A stretch of 64,000 bases of DNA from the NCBI GenBank assembly GCA_933228895.1, contig OW121849.1, forward strand, positions 44,796,354 through 44,860,353, written 5' to 3'. The position numbers were made by a program, and so were the translations under genes. This DNA comes from Platycnemis pennipes. Lineage: Eukaryota > Arthropoda > Insecta > Odonata > Platycnemididae. Positions 44,881 to 55,745 of this stretch are shown piece after piece. The notes beneath the pieces were generated by a model that worked only from the letters and a program-made list of their open reading frames with translations, did not search any database and was not told the origin of the DNA. Positions within the stretch are counted from its first letter, which is position 1, and each line of letters opens with the position of its first letter.

Positions 44881-46020
44881 GAATATGATATCGCTTGTCA
44901 CAGTTTGGCATTCGCCTGATGATCGCAAGAATTCATGTTAGATATATGTTCGGTGACACTGACATTTATGTGGGCCCCATAAGCGCACCCACATTTATTT
45001 ATTTATATATTTATTAATCTTCTACGATACCTCAATTTGGTACTAATTAATCTTACTAACAGAGCTCCTTGCAAAACTTAATGTAGATGAGAGTGAGGCA
45101 GCTAGTCCTAACGTGAATGAGTGCATTTCAGGCTATCCATGGATAAAAAAGTAATGCAAGATAAGTTATATTTGGGATTATATTTTGTTTAATTCGTGGT
45201 AAAACATTGGAGAGTCCTACCGTGCAACAGAAAATTTTCATTCTTAATTACCTACAAGTTTTGGTTGAAGCAATGCAATGAGTTCCTCATCTCCAAACGT
45301 ATAAATAATAGATTGATCAAATTGATATTTTATCCCCACCAAGGTTGATAATTAATTTCCTGGAATCGCACAACGAGAACCTGAGAACTATTATCTGGAA
45401 AGACTTACTAACAGCTGTCCATTTTTCACTTGCCCGGAAGCTTCAGCGAGAGCAGTACACAGTTCTTCGTTTAGGCTGTAAATTGTGGAGAATGGTGATC
45501 ATGCCGGGGAAGAATGCTTGAGGTCTGTCAGGGGTCAATTGAGGTCTGTCGGCTCGTGGGTGTGGAGAAAAACGGAGAGAAGACAAATGGGGAAGTTTTA
45601 AACGTGAGAAGAGAGGAAAAGTGGTTGGTTGGAGAAATTAGAAGAAGGTATGAAAAAATGAGACTGTTTTGAGAGGTAACAAAATGTTGAAGCGGAAATC
45701 GAGTGAAGAACATTAGCAATTAGGTAGGACAGCCATAATATGTGAAGGTTTATTGAGTGATTTAATGGAAGAAATACAGTACTGTGGAAAGAAACATGAA
45801 TATGAGATAAAGGGAAATGTACCTACTACAGTAACGATCTATTGCAGCTGCAATTTTCACGGTATACCCTAAGTCATAATCTTAAAGATACTAGTGAGAT
45901 CATTTTCCAAACTAATAGTTCTATTTTTTTCCTTTTTGTACAGCTGTCGACTCTCAGAGACTGTGATAGAGGCGAATGTGAATTGTAAGCGGGAGAGATA
46001 GAAAAAAGAACACGGATTTT
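44881..46020. other. Unassigned sequence
   Basis: Nothing recognised. Confidence 0.35.
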
Positions 46021-46424
46021 GGACAGCATGAAAGAAGTTAAACGATTTTAATGGACTATTTTATTTCATGTTCGAGTGCATCTGGCAGGAACTATCCAAG
46101 AGTCTATCCTTGGAGCCGGAAAACATTCAAATATCAAGATAAATATCATCGAAGTACATGCAACCACTATTAACGGATAGACCCGCATTCCGAGAGCTCA
46201 GTATTGTTGTGCAGGACTAGATTCATGTTGCAGATTTATGTATCAGTTTCAAGCACTTGGACGTGTTATGTATGACTTAGATTACGGGGGGATAATTAGC
46301 TACGCTTGAACCTAATGACGGAATGAAATAATCTGTCGAGTGCCCGTCACGAAAGGGCAATGTCCCGAGTCCCGCTTAGAGATACGAGCTCGTTTTTGTA
46401 GAGCCAGTTTCTTTCATGCTGTCC
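46021..46424. mobile_element. 404-bp element with 16-bp terminal inverted repeats
   Basis: GGACAGCATGAAAGAA at the left and its exact inverse TTCTTTCATGCTGTCC at the right. The interior has no open frame. No target duplication was found, so it may be a MITE or an inverted duplication. Confidence 0.55.
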
Positions 46425-46629
46425 GTAATGATAAAAAACTAGTTCATTTGCCTACGACCTCCGTGAAGATAGAATGTATGTGAAATCGTACTGCACTACG
46501 CGAACGGAACAATTCGGGAGGAGTTAGTTCGCGGAACGCTCGGTCGCGGCGCTTCTTGTGTACATCTCCCTTCTAGGTCCTACCTCCAATTGTCTCCCTT
46601 CTTGCTGTTTTCTTTTTTCTCTCATTTTT
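46425..46629. other. Short GC-rich patch
   Basis: GTTCGCGGAACGCTCGGTCG and nearby CpGs occur near 46,525-46,555. No feature is recognised. Confidence 0.3.
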
Positions 46630-46880
46630 TTCTGTCATCCTTCCGGGGGTGGATAACAAGACTACTGGCTACCTACCTGTGGAGGCAGGGTTCGAAACCC
46701 TGAAGAAATAATATTAAGACATTGGGTTGCATGCGGTGTGAAGGGCATTCCAAGTTCAGTTCTCTCTAAGGGGCTGTGGACGCCTTGGGTCTTTTTTGAA
46801 GATCAGGCTGATTGAAACTCCGATTTTCTCTCTATCCTTTCTCCTATCCCTTCCTCTCCAGTTTCTATTCGTTTTCTCCT
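46630..46880 (+). mobile_element. Diverged SINE copy
   Basis: The head GTGGATAACAAGACTACTGG then CAGGGTTCGAAACCCTG (box B-like). The body has GGCTGTGGACGCCTTGG, AGATCAGGCTGATTG and CTCTATCCTTTCTCC in main-family order. Confidence 0.5.
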
Positions 46881-47454
46881 GGTCTTATTTTCCTCTAAGT
46901 TCGGAATGGACTTAAAAACACTGGTAAAAGGGGTCGAGAGTATCCATAGTCTAATTGAGGGGTTTGGCTCTGTAATGTTTGCATGCAGTTGGATTCACGG
47001 TTGTAAATGCTCCTTCGGGTAAGACAATAATCTGTCTGTCTCGCATTAATGGAACCATGTGGACCGCGATAACTCCTGAAACTCTACTTATGCCAGGAGG
47101 ACCATAAACTCAAATTATGAAAGTTTTAAACGGGCTTTCGTTTTTTTAATGGTTCTCTGTTGATATTGTCCCCTCTTGTATCCTCCCGTAATTTCTCGCA
47201 TCGCACTATCAAAATCCTAGTCCTCCATTAGGAAGTAATTTGCTCAAAAATCTGTAAAAGTTTATTCGAATTTGAGGGTCGTCTTGACCATTTCACCATT
47301 TGTATTTCTGAAGGAACAAATGCTTCATCAAGCGTCTTGTTAATGAAATCACCCCATAAGGTCACGGCCCCACAGTAATAGGTTCTCAAGGGTTAAGCAT
47401 TAATGGTATATTTGCTGCGACGCCAGTGGGTACCACGGATGAACGAAAGAGATT
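46881..47454. other. Unassigned sequence
   Basis: Nothing recognised. Confidence 0.35.
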
Positions 47455-47765
47455 AGTTTGGACAGGTGACTAGAGCACTGGCCTCCCATCCCGAGGGACC
47501 AGGGTCAAATCCAGGAAGTGGTAGGTACATCTCTCGGTAGTATAGCGGTCGCTATTCGAGTGTAGTGGGGAGGGCACTTTTGAATTCAGTACTCCATCCG
47601 TTGGATGGGATGTTAAACTTTGGCACCTTCCTTTGACAGGAGGCTAAAGTTAAATCTAAATTTCCTTCAACCCTTCTTTCATTCGTTAAAAATCCATATC
47701 TATTCCCAAATACCCCACTTATCCGTAATGGCGCAATGAATTTACCCTCTCTCCCAGAAACCAAA
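47455..47765 (+). mobile_element. SINE, main family
   Basis: TGACTAGAGCACTGGCCTCC, a box B decayed to AGGGTCAAATCC, CTCCATCCGTTGGATGGGAT, GGCACCTTCC and AATGGCGCAATGAAT in family order. Confidence 0.8.
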
Positions 47766-49499
47766 ACCCTCTATGGTTCTTGGGACGCTGTGGGACCTTC
47801 AATTTAACCTCATTTCATTCTGACTACGATTACTAATTACATACTAGCGCTATCAAGAAGTAGTGGAATCGTGCAGAATATTAGAGTTGTATTTTTTCGT
47901 CTTTCATTGAGTTAACATTCCTTCTCTTGCCCACCAGTGCTTCTCGAAATAGTTCTGGCGCCTCAAGCGAGCTTAAATTTTGCGTCATCCTATTTTAAAG
48001 CCTCTGATAAAAAGACAGATAAAGCAATGCGTGGTAGTTAAGGGCATTTTGGTGATTACCTGACACACTTTGTCGATACATTGGGGTATTTTGTGGGCAC
48101 GCGAATCATGGCTACTCGCTACAAGTTAACATTCGAATAAATTTTTCAACTAGTGAGGAAGTAGTAAAAATCGTTCTCGTAGGAAATATTTTTAGCTCCT
48201 TGCTTATTTTGTGGTTTCCCTTTCCCTATCCATAAATAGCCCTCATCCACCACCACTTTGCCGTGGGTTATCCTTTGATAGTGTTAAAATAAAAAAAGAA
48301 AACACATTCATGTGCCTCCGCTGTTTGACACCACGCATACGTAACGTGACAAATTCAAGGGAGCACGAGCTGGCTGCGATAAACCTAAACAGAGTCTCCC
48401 GTTGATGATCTCACCGATGCAAGTATTTCACAGAGGAAAAACCGCAGACCGACGAGGTCTAGGCGAATTGTATTTCCTCCGTGGACGCGTGTCGGTAGAA
48501 TGGTTTGAGTCATACGACTTACTTATTCATTCATTTATTTTAATTCTTTTATGGTAGAAAATGCATTTTTTGTAGCCATGGTATCGTCGGGAAGTCACAT
48601 CCTACCCAGCCTAAAGCTTTATTTATTCCCAAGGGGTTAGTTGGCACAGGATGGTCTGGCGAGGATTTAGAACGAGTGCCTGCACGTGCGATCTATAAAG
48701 TGCGCTGAAATGTATGTTAGCCGTTTATGTAACGCCTCTTTTTTGATGAGAATGACGTCACGATAGGCATTATTTTTCCGTTGCCGAATTCCCTGCACAC
48801 CTCTCTTTATCCATCTATTTCTCACTACTGATGAGAACAAAGTGATTATGAAAGTTTGGCATCGAGTAACCTCTGGTGTTCTCTCTCTCTTTCTAATTGG
48901 GAGAAAAATGTGATGTCGGCACTGTAATCAGTAATCTCATCTAGTTGGGCGAAGCGGCTATGCCACGCGGTATCTTCCGAAACAACTTCGGGGAAGTGCT
49001 CCATAAATCTCCATTCACGAGTCGCACACCACCGCAGTTGAATTTTCACCGCTAACTTCACCAGGAAGGTAGCTGAAAGGAAAGTAAGGCTTCGTCAAGA
49101 GTCGTTCGTTTATTAAACAAGCAAACAAATATGTCGTGCTCAATGGCTTTCTGGCGGTGGGGAAATCGGATTTAATTCTTGCGTTAACTTTCTCACAGTA
49201 TTTAGTTTTGCTTCCCCATAAAAATAATATACTCTCCATTGAATCTTATTTCCTCGGAAAATTAAGAGCCTTCTTTCATACTTGAGAAGATAGAAGTTCT
49301 CAACGCCTTTGCTCATCGTTCTCGATTTTCAATCAGTACAATGGAGTGAGTGTAATGAAAAAAGTTTTTTTTTTAGCTTTTTCAGTGTCTTAGTCAGTGC
49401 TGGCTCGATTTACGAAGAGGTGTGCGTGTAATTATTTCCGAGTCACATCAGTGATTTCAAATCTTTTATAGATTTAAAAAGGCACCTCGGAGCTGGAGA
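47766..49499. other. Unassigned sequence
   Basis: Overlapping minus frames at 48,846-49,239 have no recognisable domain. Nothing else. Confidence 0.3.
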
Positions 49500-49750
49500 A
49501 AAGGTGTAGGAACGGGATTTGAAGGGGAAAGAGGAAGGATGGAGAGCAATCCGGCTTTATCCTGCTTTTCACTAAAAGTACCAAGGGTGCCACAGCTTTA
49601 CGTCCCATCCGACGGACGGAGTAGGTACTGAACCACTAATTCTCTCCACCCGGCATTCAAGTGAGGATTCCGATGAAATTTCCGGCGGGTTTCAAACTCG
49701 GTCTCCGAGGGTGGAAACCAGTAGCTTTGCCAACCCATCCGCTAACCACC
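49500..49750 (-). mobile_element. SINE, main family, minus strand
   Basis: Minus: GGTGGTTAGCGGATGGGTTG head, box B-like GAGTTTGAAACCC, CTCCGTCCGTCGGATGGGAC, CCTTGGTACTTTTAGTGAAA, then TCTCCATCCTTCCTC. Confidence 0.75.
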
Positions 49751-51449
49751 TGGTAATATTTTCCGAGGTGGATTTTAGAATAGAAATTTGTATACTACCA
49801 TCACCGTCCTCCGATCGGTTGAATGGTGGTGAAGCCTCACGTTACTTCAGATTTTCCGTTCCAATGAACCGTCGTTCAGAGACGTGCCTGAACACGAACC
49901 GGCAGAAGTGGCAATTGCGTCCCTTGATTTGTAAAACGATGCCTCGCGTAAGCTTTCCGAGATTTAAATTGGCTTTTGTATATATGCACGTCACCCCCTC
50001 TTGAAGTGACGCCTCGAATTTGTGGGCTGTGCTTTGATTATCAGATTACCACGCAGCATCGTTATCCACTTACAAAAATCAAATTCCGAGATTTATTGAA
50101 GGCTTCGCAAATTTCGTTGCTCCGAGTCGGGACAATGTCTCCACCCTTAAAACACTTGTTCAATACGCGTGGTGTTTCTGCAGATGAACACCCAGATCTA
50201 ATTGTGCCCTATGTACTGAGCTATTCATGGTTACCGTTAAAAACCATATGTGATAGAATATTACGGTAACGATTGCACATAAGTTAGTACAGTCATTAAT
50301 GTAGGTGTACGCAGATCAGGTTACGATACTGTTTGCTGGTGACTGATGGAAATCTTCAGACCCTCTTCCACCGATCCCTAAAAATACCTAGCTCTAGCTA
50401 ATTTCATAGTTAATCTTAAGGGTGCAAATGACGTTAGCTGTTAGTTCCCCCATGCTACTTCTCCTGGTAGTATGGATGTTACCGACCACTACCACATTTT
50501 GAGCAAACGATGGCCCTAATTACAAGACTCGTCCAGTCTTGGCTTGATATACCGGAACTAATGTTTTCGATTTCTAGTTTTAATACCGTCAGAATGGAGG
50601 CTCATTGTCTCCTCCTCTCCGTAAATGATGCAAGTGAACGACAACCAAAAATGAGGACTTATTATGCGTTGGTCCGGCCTTTGACAGCCGGCCGACCGAA
50701 TTATTTTTATTGGCCGGTGGGTATCAACCCAATGTAATTCACTCTAATGTCTTCGAGAAGCAAGTCTTCAAGACTTCAAGCTGGGAAACCAAAATCTCGG
50801 TCCTATTTTGTGCATCCCCAGCGAATACATGCTATAACTCTTGTCATATTTGTCGTAGTTCATTTATTATACTCCGAGGATAGCTAAAAAGCGATTATCA
50901 TAGTATTTTGACGTTAAATATAACAAACATGAAATATAACTTCTAATCCTTTATTCAGTACTAGAAGCGTTCAATGCAAATGCTGCATAATCTGCGAAAA
51001 AATATATTTCAAAAAGTTTAAAAATACAATGTTTTGAAAAAAAAACCTTTCATCCCTCGAAAGTGCAGCAAGTAAACATTGATGGGTTCCATGCATCAGA
51101 TGGATACTTTAAAGAGCTCCCCCAAGGTCCATAAAAATCATAAGTCAGAATTTCACCTTACATTTTTGCGTCGTATGCCTTCGTTTAACGACATTTTCAA
51201 GGAGATAGTACGAATCGTCTGCCAGTGTCGAAACATCCAAAACGATTATTTAGGTTAGTGTATGCTCATTTTACCAGAGCATTGGAGAAAAATTAGATAA
51301 GTTTTACAGCACGAGCAGCAGTTCCCGAAGTTATTTCAACATGGATCATATAGATAAGGCCGTTATTCGCTGGTGTAATTCACCAGTCGGAATCAGAACA
51401 CCTCCCATTTATGAATGATCACCACCTATTTTTGAATAATGAATTATCG
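49751..51449. other. Unassigned sequence
   Basis: + frames at 49,711-50,269 and 50,510-50,737 are unsupported. A hairpin-like GGTCCGGCC...TTGGCCGG lies near 50,670-50,717. Confidence 0.3.
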
Positions 51450-51935
51450 TAGGGGGATCGGTTGGGTGTGGCGGATAGAGTAGGTACCATGGCCTCCCAT
51501 TCTTAGGAACTGTGTTCCAATCCCAGCAGTGGAAGAGATTATACATTGGTATACTGGTCCCCACTTCGCTGCTATGTGGACAGAACTTCGAGTTCAGTAG
51601 TGCATCCGTCAGATAGGACGTTAAACCATGGACTCCTTGGCGCCTTCCTTGAAGAGCTGGCTGATTCCTACGACGGGTTTCTCCCCACCATTGTTGGCCT
51701 CGTCTGCCAAGTCTATGGTCACGGTTCGAATCCCACCCGGGTGGCATTCTCCACCAGGGGTATGATGATTTCAGGATACGTGTAGTTAAATCTATAACAT
51801 AATGTACATACATATAAATAATTCCAATCCCTTCCCTTCTCCCGTTCCCTGAAAAATTCCTACCTGTATCCAATCACCCTCAATCCTAAGTGGTGCATGT
51901 CACCTCAGTTTTAGGCTGCCTCCCCCGTGTAATAA
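51450..51935 (+). mobile_element. SINE, main family, interrupted by another insertion
   Basis: Family signatures GGCGGATAGAGTAGGTACCA, GTGCATCCGTCAGATAGGAC and CTTGGCGCCTTCCTTGAAGA run to TTTCTCCCCACC near 51,690 and resume at CTTCCCTTCTCCCGTTCCCT near 51,830. The 154-codon minus frame across it is not a gene. Confidence 0.8.
51690..51828 (+). mobile_element. Different tRNA-like insertion inside the SINE
   Basis: It contains GGCCTCGTCTGCCAAGTCTA and box B GGTTCGAATCCCACC followed by GGGTGGCATTCTCCACCAGG and AT-rich sequence. It is absent from the other SINE copies at this place. Confidence 0.6.
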
Positions 51936-52329
51936 CAATGAAATCCATATATTCGTAGTTTTTTTAGAGTGCGGTTATAATTGCGTCGCTTTTTTAATCG
52001 ATCGCTGATGTTCCGAAATGCATTCTTGCCACGCATATACTTACTGATGACCTTTATGAAGCAACGAAAGCCGGAAATTCAAAATATTTAGGTACCTGCC
52101 AAACAAATACATTCCATGCGCCAGAATTGGGGGAGTGGTTTGCGAAATTGTGGAACGCCTTCCTGTAGTTTCGCTAGTTGCGCAATACGCATTCGGGTTA
52201 TTTCAGCGACCTTCTGCTTTTGCGGTCAACCATAATTCTGCGCGGATGAGGTGCAGCTGAGTGTGTGCTGTTATTTTTCGACCACAGCCATCATATTTCC
52301 GCAAAAAAAAGCTGGGCTGCATCTCTGAG
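51936..52329. other. Unassigned sequence
   Basis: Nothing recognised. Confidence 0.35.
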
Positions 52330-52900
52330 AAATAGTAACGTGACCCTCCCCACTCCCTTCAAATCATTGCCATTTTCATCAAGTCCTTTATGACTTCCTC
52401 CTCACCGTAACAGCTCTCAAATTCATGGTCGTGACGTCATTTATGGGCTTCCCCACTCCTCCTCCCCTGTGTCTCCCCTTCCTCTCTCTCGCATTGCTTC
52501 CCCTACGCGCCCGAGTGCAATCGCGAAGTTTCCTCCCTCATCGTGACGAGGCGCTTTCGTCGCCTCCGCGAGCGCGCGAGAAAGAGCGCGGAACGCATGG
52601 GATAGAGAGTAGAGAGGGAGAAGGCTGCGCATAAGTCGTACTATCAAGAGTGCTATAGAGCTTTCTCCTCATCCCTCCCCTCTTCCTCCCACGCCTCCCC
52701 TCCCCCTGGCCTCCCACGTGGTTCGATAAAGAGGATCATGCTGCCTTCCTCACATTGAAGGGAATCCCCGACCGCCTCCTCCACTTTCCCTTCCCGAACG
52801 ACACTTCCCCCTTTAATTCCCGCCGTCTCCTTTCCTTCTCTGCGTCACGCCCATTGAGGTATACCTCAGTGGTCACGCCCAACGGGTAATTGAAACATGT
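52330..52900. promoter_or_regulatory. GC-rich, pyrimidine-rich island
   Basis: There are many CpGs (GAGCGCGCGAGAAAGAGCGC), long C/T runs on the + strand, a CACGTG E-box near 52,706, and TGACGTCA at 52,433. The palindrome with flanking direct repeats lies at 52,844-52,881. A promoter or enhancer is plausible; no exon is seen. Confidence 0.35.
52844..52881. promoter_or_regulatory. Palindrome between two GTCACGCCCA repeats
   Basis: GTCACGCCCA occurs twice, 28 bases apart. TGAGGTATACCTCA, a perfect 14-base palindrome, stands between. The arrangement resembles a multi-site transcription factor target. Confidence 0.4.
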
Positions 52901-53024
52901 AAGTATACGGTTCATTCGAAGACAACACTCGGCAGTGACGAAATTATGCCGTCACGGACGCGGCACGTAACGACAGTGACGTTCAAAGGATTTAGGATGC
53001 ATTTTTCTTTCGTCTCATAGTGTA

Positions 53025-53175
53025 ACGAAGTGGCTTAAAGGGTAGAGGATTTGTCTTTCGACCCGAGGAGCCGGGTTCGAATCCGAGAGTTCGGACCCGT
53101 CTAGGCGGGATACGAACCGACGACATCTTGGTTGTCAGGCCAGGGTTTTAAAGACCTGACTACCGAAGGATGACA
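53025..53175. repeat. Two tRNA-like heads in inverse orientation
   Basis: The + strand has AAGTGGCTTAAAGGGTAGAG and GGGTTCGAATCCGAG. Immediately behind, the minus strand reads box B-like TCGGTTCGTATCCCGCC, with the second-family segment GACAACCAAGATGTCG upstream of it. Confidence 0.5.
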
Positions 53176-53394
53176 CAGGACGTCGTTGGGCTTAGTATTT
53201 GGTCAGCTCTATGCTCACCAATCAAACTATGCTTCGGGTAGAACTCAACTTTGTTAGAACTTTGTGTCCCCACCTCCTTAGTATTAATGTTTCGACAAGA
53301 ACGAGTTCTTCCTAAGAATTTATCCGGGAGTTTTTGGAGATCGCTTTGATGCGGTTGTTGGAATACTTGTTTCTTTTTCTTTTTTTCTTCTTTT
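53176..53394. other. Unassigned sequence
   Basis: Nothing recognised. Confidence 0.4.
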
Positions 53395-53605
53395 TGAGAA
53401 GAGACTTTTCACCCCGAGACCCGAGGCTCGATTCCCGTCCGTGGCAATTTTTTTTATTATATCCACCAGTCCTTACTTGGGTGCTGTGTCGGAATCCCTT
53501 CGAATGAAGAACTCCGTCCGTTGGATGGGACGTTAAACCGAGGACCCCTTGGCGCCTTTCGTTAAGGGCAGTCTAATGCTGACGTCTTGGATGAGCCCTC
53601 CCTGC
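53395..53605 (+). mobile_element. SINE, main family, 3'-truncated
   Basis: AGGCTCGATTCCCGTCCGTG (box B), CTCCGTCCGTTGGATGGGAC, CCTTGGCGCCTTTCGTTAAG and TCTAATGCTGACG. It ends there, without the CTCTCCACCC part. Confidence 0.8.
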
Positions 53606-55369
53606 ACAGGTGAGGTGGAAGAGCATCGGTCGACGTTCGGTTACGAAACGGGGAAAGGTTTCGGTCCGAGTTTTCCGTCTCGTCAAGACATCGCTACCTA
53701 CATAATAAAGGCCATTTTACACGAGGCATTTAATTTCACTGTTTGAAGCGGCGCCGATTCTTGCAATTAAGGGGAAATAAGAAATAAGTGAGAAAAGTAA
53801 TGACGGCACCTTAACTCGCTGCATGTGAGCGTACTAATCTCAGTGAAAATTCATCATATAATTGGCAAACGTTTTGTCTTTGCGGGAAAGGCGTCGCGCA
53901 AAATGTGTTTTTACGACAGTCTAGCATAAGTCGTAAACTAGCAGTCGTTAATGCATTTTGGAAGTTTTTTCCATGAAATCTTTTTTCACAATTCAGTTTT
54001 CATTACGCATTTCCCTGGCATTAGGTGGCGCAATTATCAGTAAAAAGGCCCGAAAGAAATCGGTGACAGTACGCATAGGGAACAACTGTTGTTATTGCTG
54101 TGGCACTCTTTGCCATCAGCTAACACAGTGGTCCCACCCGCACTAGGTGGGATGGAGTAATCGGAGGGGATGAATTCGATCGCATGGATGGATGCAGAAC
54201 GAGAGAGGTGGGTGGAGATCTTTTGAATTGGATGCAAACAAGCGTACATACTTCCAATAAATGTGATAAATGCACATTAGGTAGCCCTTGAAGCATGTGC
54301 TGCTGTTGTATCTGTGTCATGTAGAGAAGATAAATCTCGTTCATCTCATCGATGGTTGCATGGATACTGAGTGGATACTGTGTGTCACGTAATCGTTCAT
54401 GCGTTTGAGCAATTTCCACGTAATTCGTTTCTTAACACTAAGCAACTTTCATTGCGCATCTTAGCATACCTAAGAATGCGCAGAGACAAGTCTCGCCTAA
54501 GGGCCATTTAACGTACGACGCAGTAGGTACACTACGTAGTTTAGAGCAGCGTCAAATGGTGGAAATCGCATGGATGATTTAATGAAAAAGATGAAAGGTT
54601 ATCCCTAAAAGAAGAAATTTCTCCAAAAACCATAAACTAAGAACATCTCGTAAATAGGTTTTTAGTTCTAATAATTTTTTCGCTGTTTATGTGGTGGATG
54701 CTTGTCTTTGAGAATGCGGTAAGATGATCAATAGCGAAGGATTAATTTCCCCATAAACTACTCACCTGAATATCACTTGCTGATGTCGCTCTCTTACTAG
54801 GTGACATAAAACTCCTAAATAATTTGCCACTACCAGGTGGTATGAATTCTTATTCTACTTTTTGAGGATATGCGTTATTTTCCTTTCTGCTGATTTTTGT
54901 GCTTTCTCGTGCTAATGTTGTAAGTTGGTCAATGGCGCAGAATTAATTTCCTAATAACCACTTACTTGAGTGAGGCTCATTAATGCGGCTAATGTGAATG
55001 TTTGCATTTGGTTGCTGGTTATTGCTTTCGTGTTGACTCGTGAGTTGATCCCCCGTATACCTACCTACCTTTTACTCACTTATTTACGAAAGGCACGATA
55101 GTTTTGGGCTTTTTGGAGAAACTTCTTATTTAAGGGATAAGTGTTATGCGTTAGAGCTCGACACTTTTCATCGGATGAATTGCTATTTTCCGGGGAATTT
55201 TTTAGGTACCTGTCGGTATTTCGGAAGTTTTCCATGCAGTTCGTCGGTTTACACGAAGCAATTTTCAACACTGCGCGTCTTACCATGAGTCAGATGGTGA
55301 AATGACAAATCTCGTGAAAAATGAACAAATTTAAAGCGGCCGTAAAAAGAGTGTTTCCGGCGGAATGAC
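53606..55369. other. Unassigned sequence
   Basis: It includes a short CCCACCCGCACTAGGTGGGA hairpin near 54,134. No gene is recognised. Confidence 0.35.
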
Positions 55370-55560
55370 TCTCTTCCCAGTAGCGAGGGCGTCGGTGACG
55401 GTTGAATTGCCCGCCGCCGCGGTTCCCCAAGGCCAAGGTCACTCGCTGGTTGAGGCGACGACGCGACGCCTTGGTGAAAATGGGACTCGTGTTCCATACC
55501 CGAGTCTCTCTCACTCTCCCCTCAATTCCCCTCACGATTCTCCTCTTTGCTTCTCTTAAC
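55370..55560. other. GC-rich patch
   Basis: CGGTGACGGTTGAATTGCCC and CGACGACGCGACGCCTTGG give several chance frames on both strands. No exon is supported. Confidence 0.3.
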
Positions 55561-55579
55561 TTTTCCCACGAGTAGCAAT

Positions 55580-55745
55580 ATTAGGGTGCCCCGATGGCTA
55601 AGGTCATATCATACCGACTAAGGTATCTTAAGCCTAACTCTTACGTAAACACAACACCTAATCTCGAAGCGGGATTGGAACCCTCGACCTTTGACTTGTC
55701 AGGCTGGGACCGGAGCTTGACCACCAGGACCAGCCCCATTCTTCT
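55580..55745 (-). repeat. tRNA-derived SINE, second family, minus strand
   Basis: Minus: GGGGCTGGTCCTGGTGGTCA (box A) and CGAGGGTTCCAATCCCGCTT (box B), followed by a body with GTTTACGTAAGAG. Confidence 0.6.

Noticed and set aside
51409..51873. 154-codon minus frame, the longest in the window
   Set aside because: It lies over an interrupted SINE and its insert, and has no domain.
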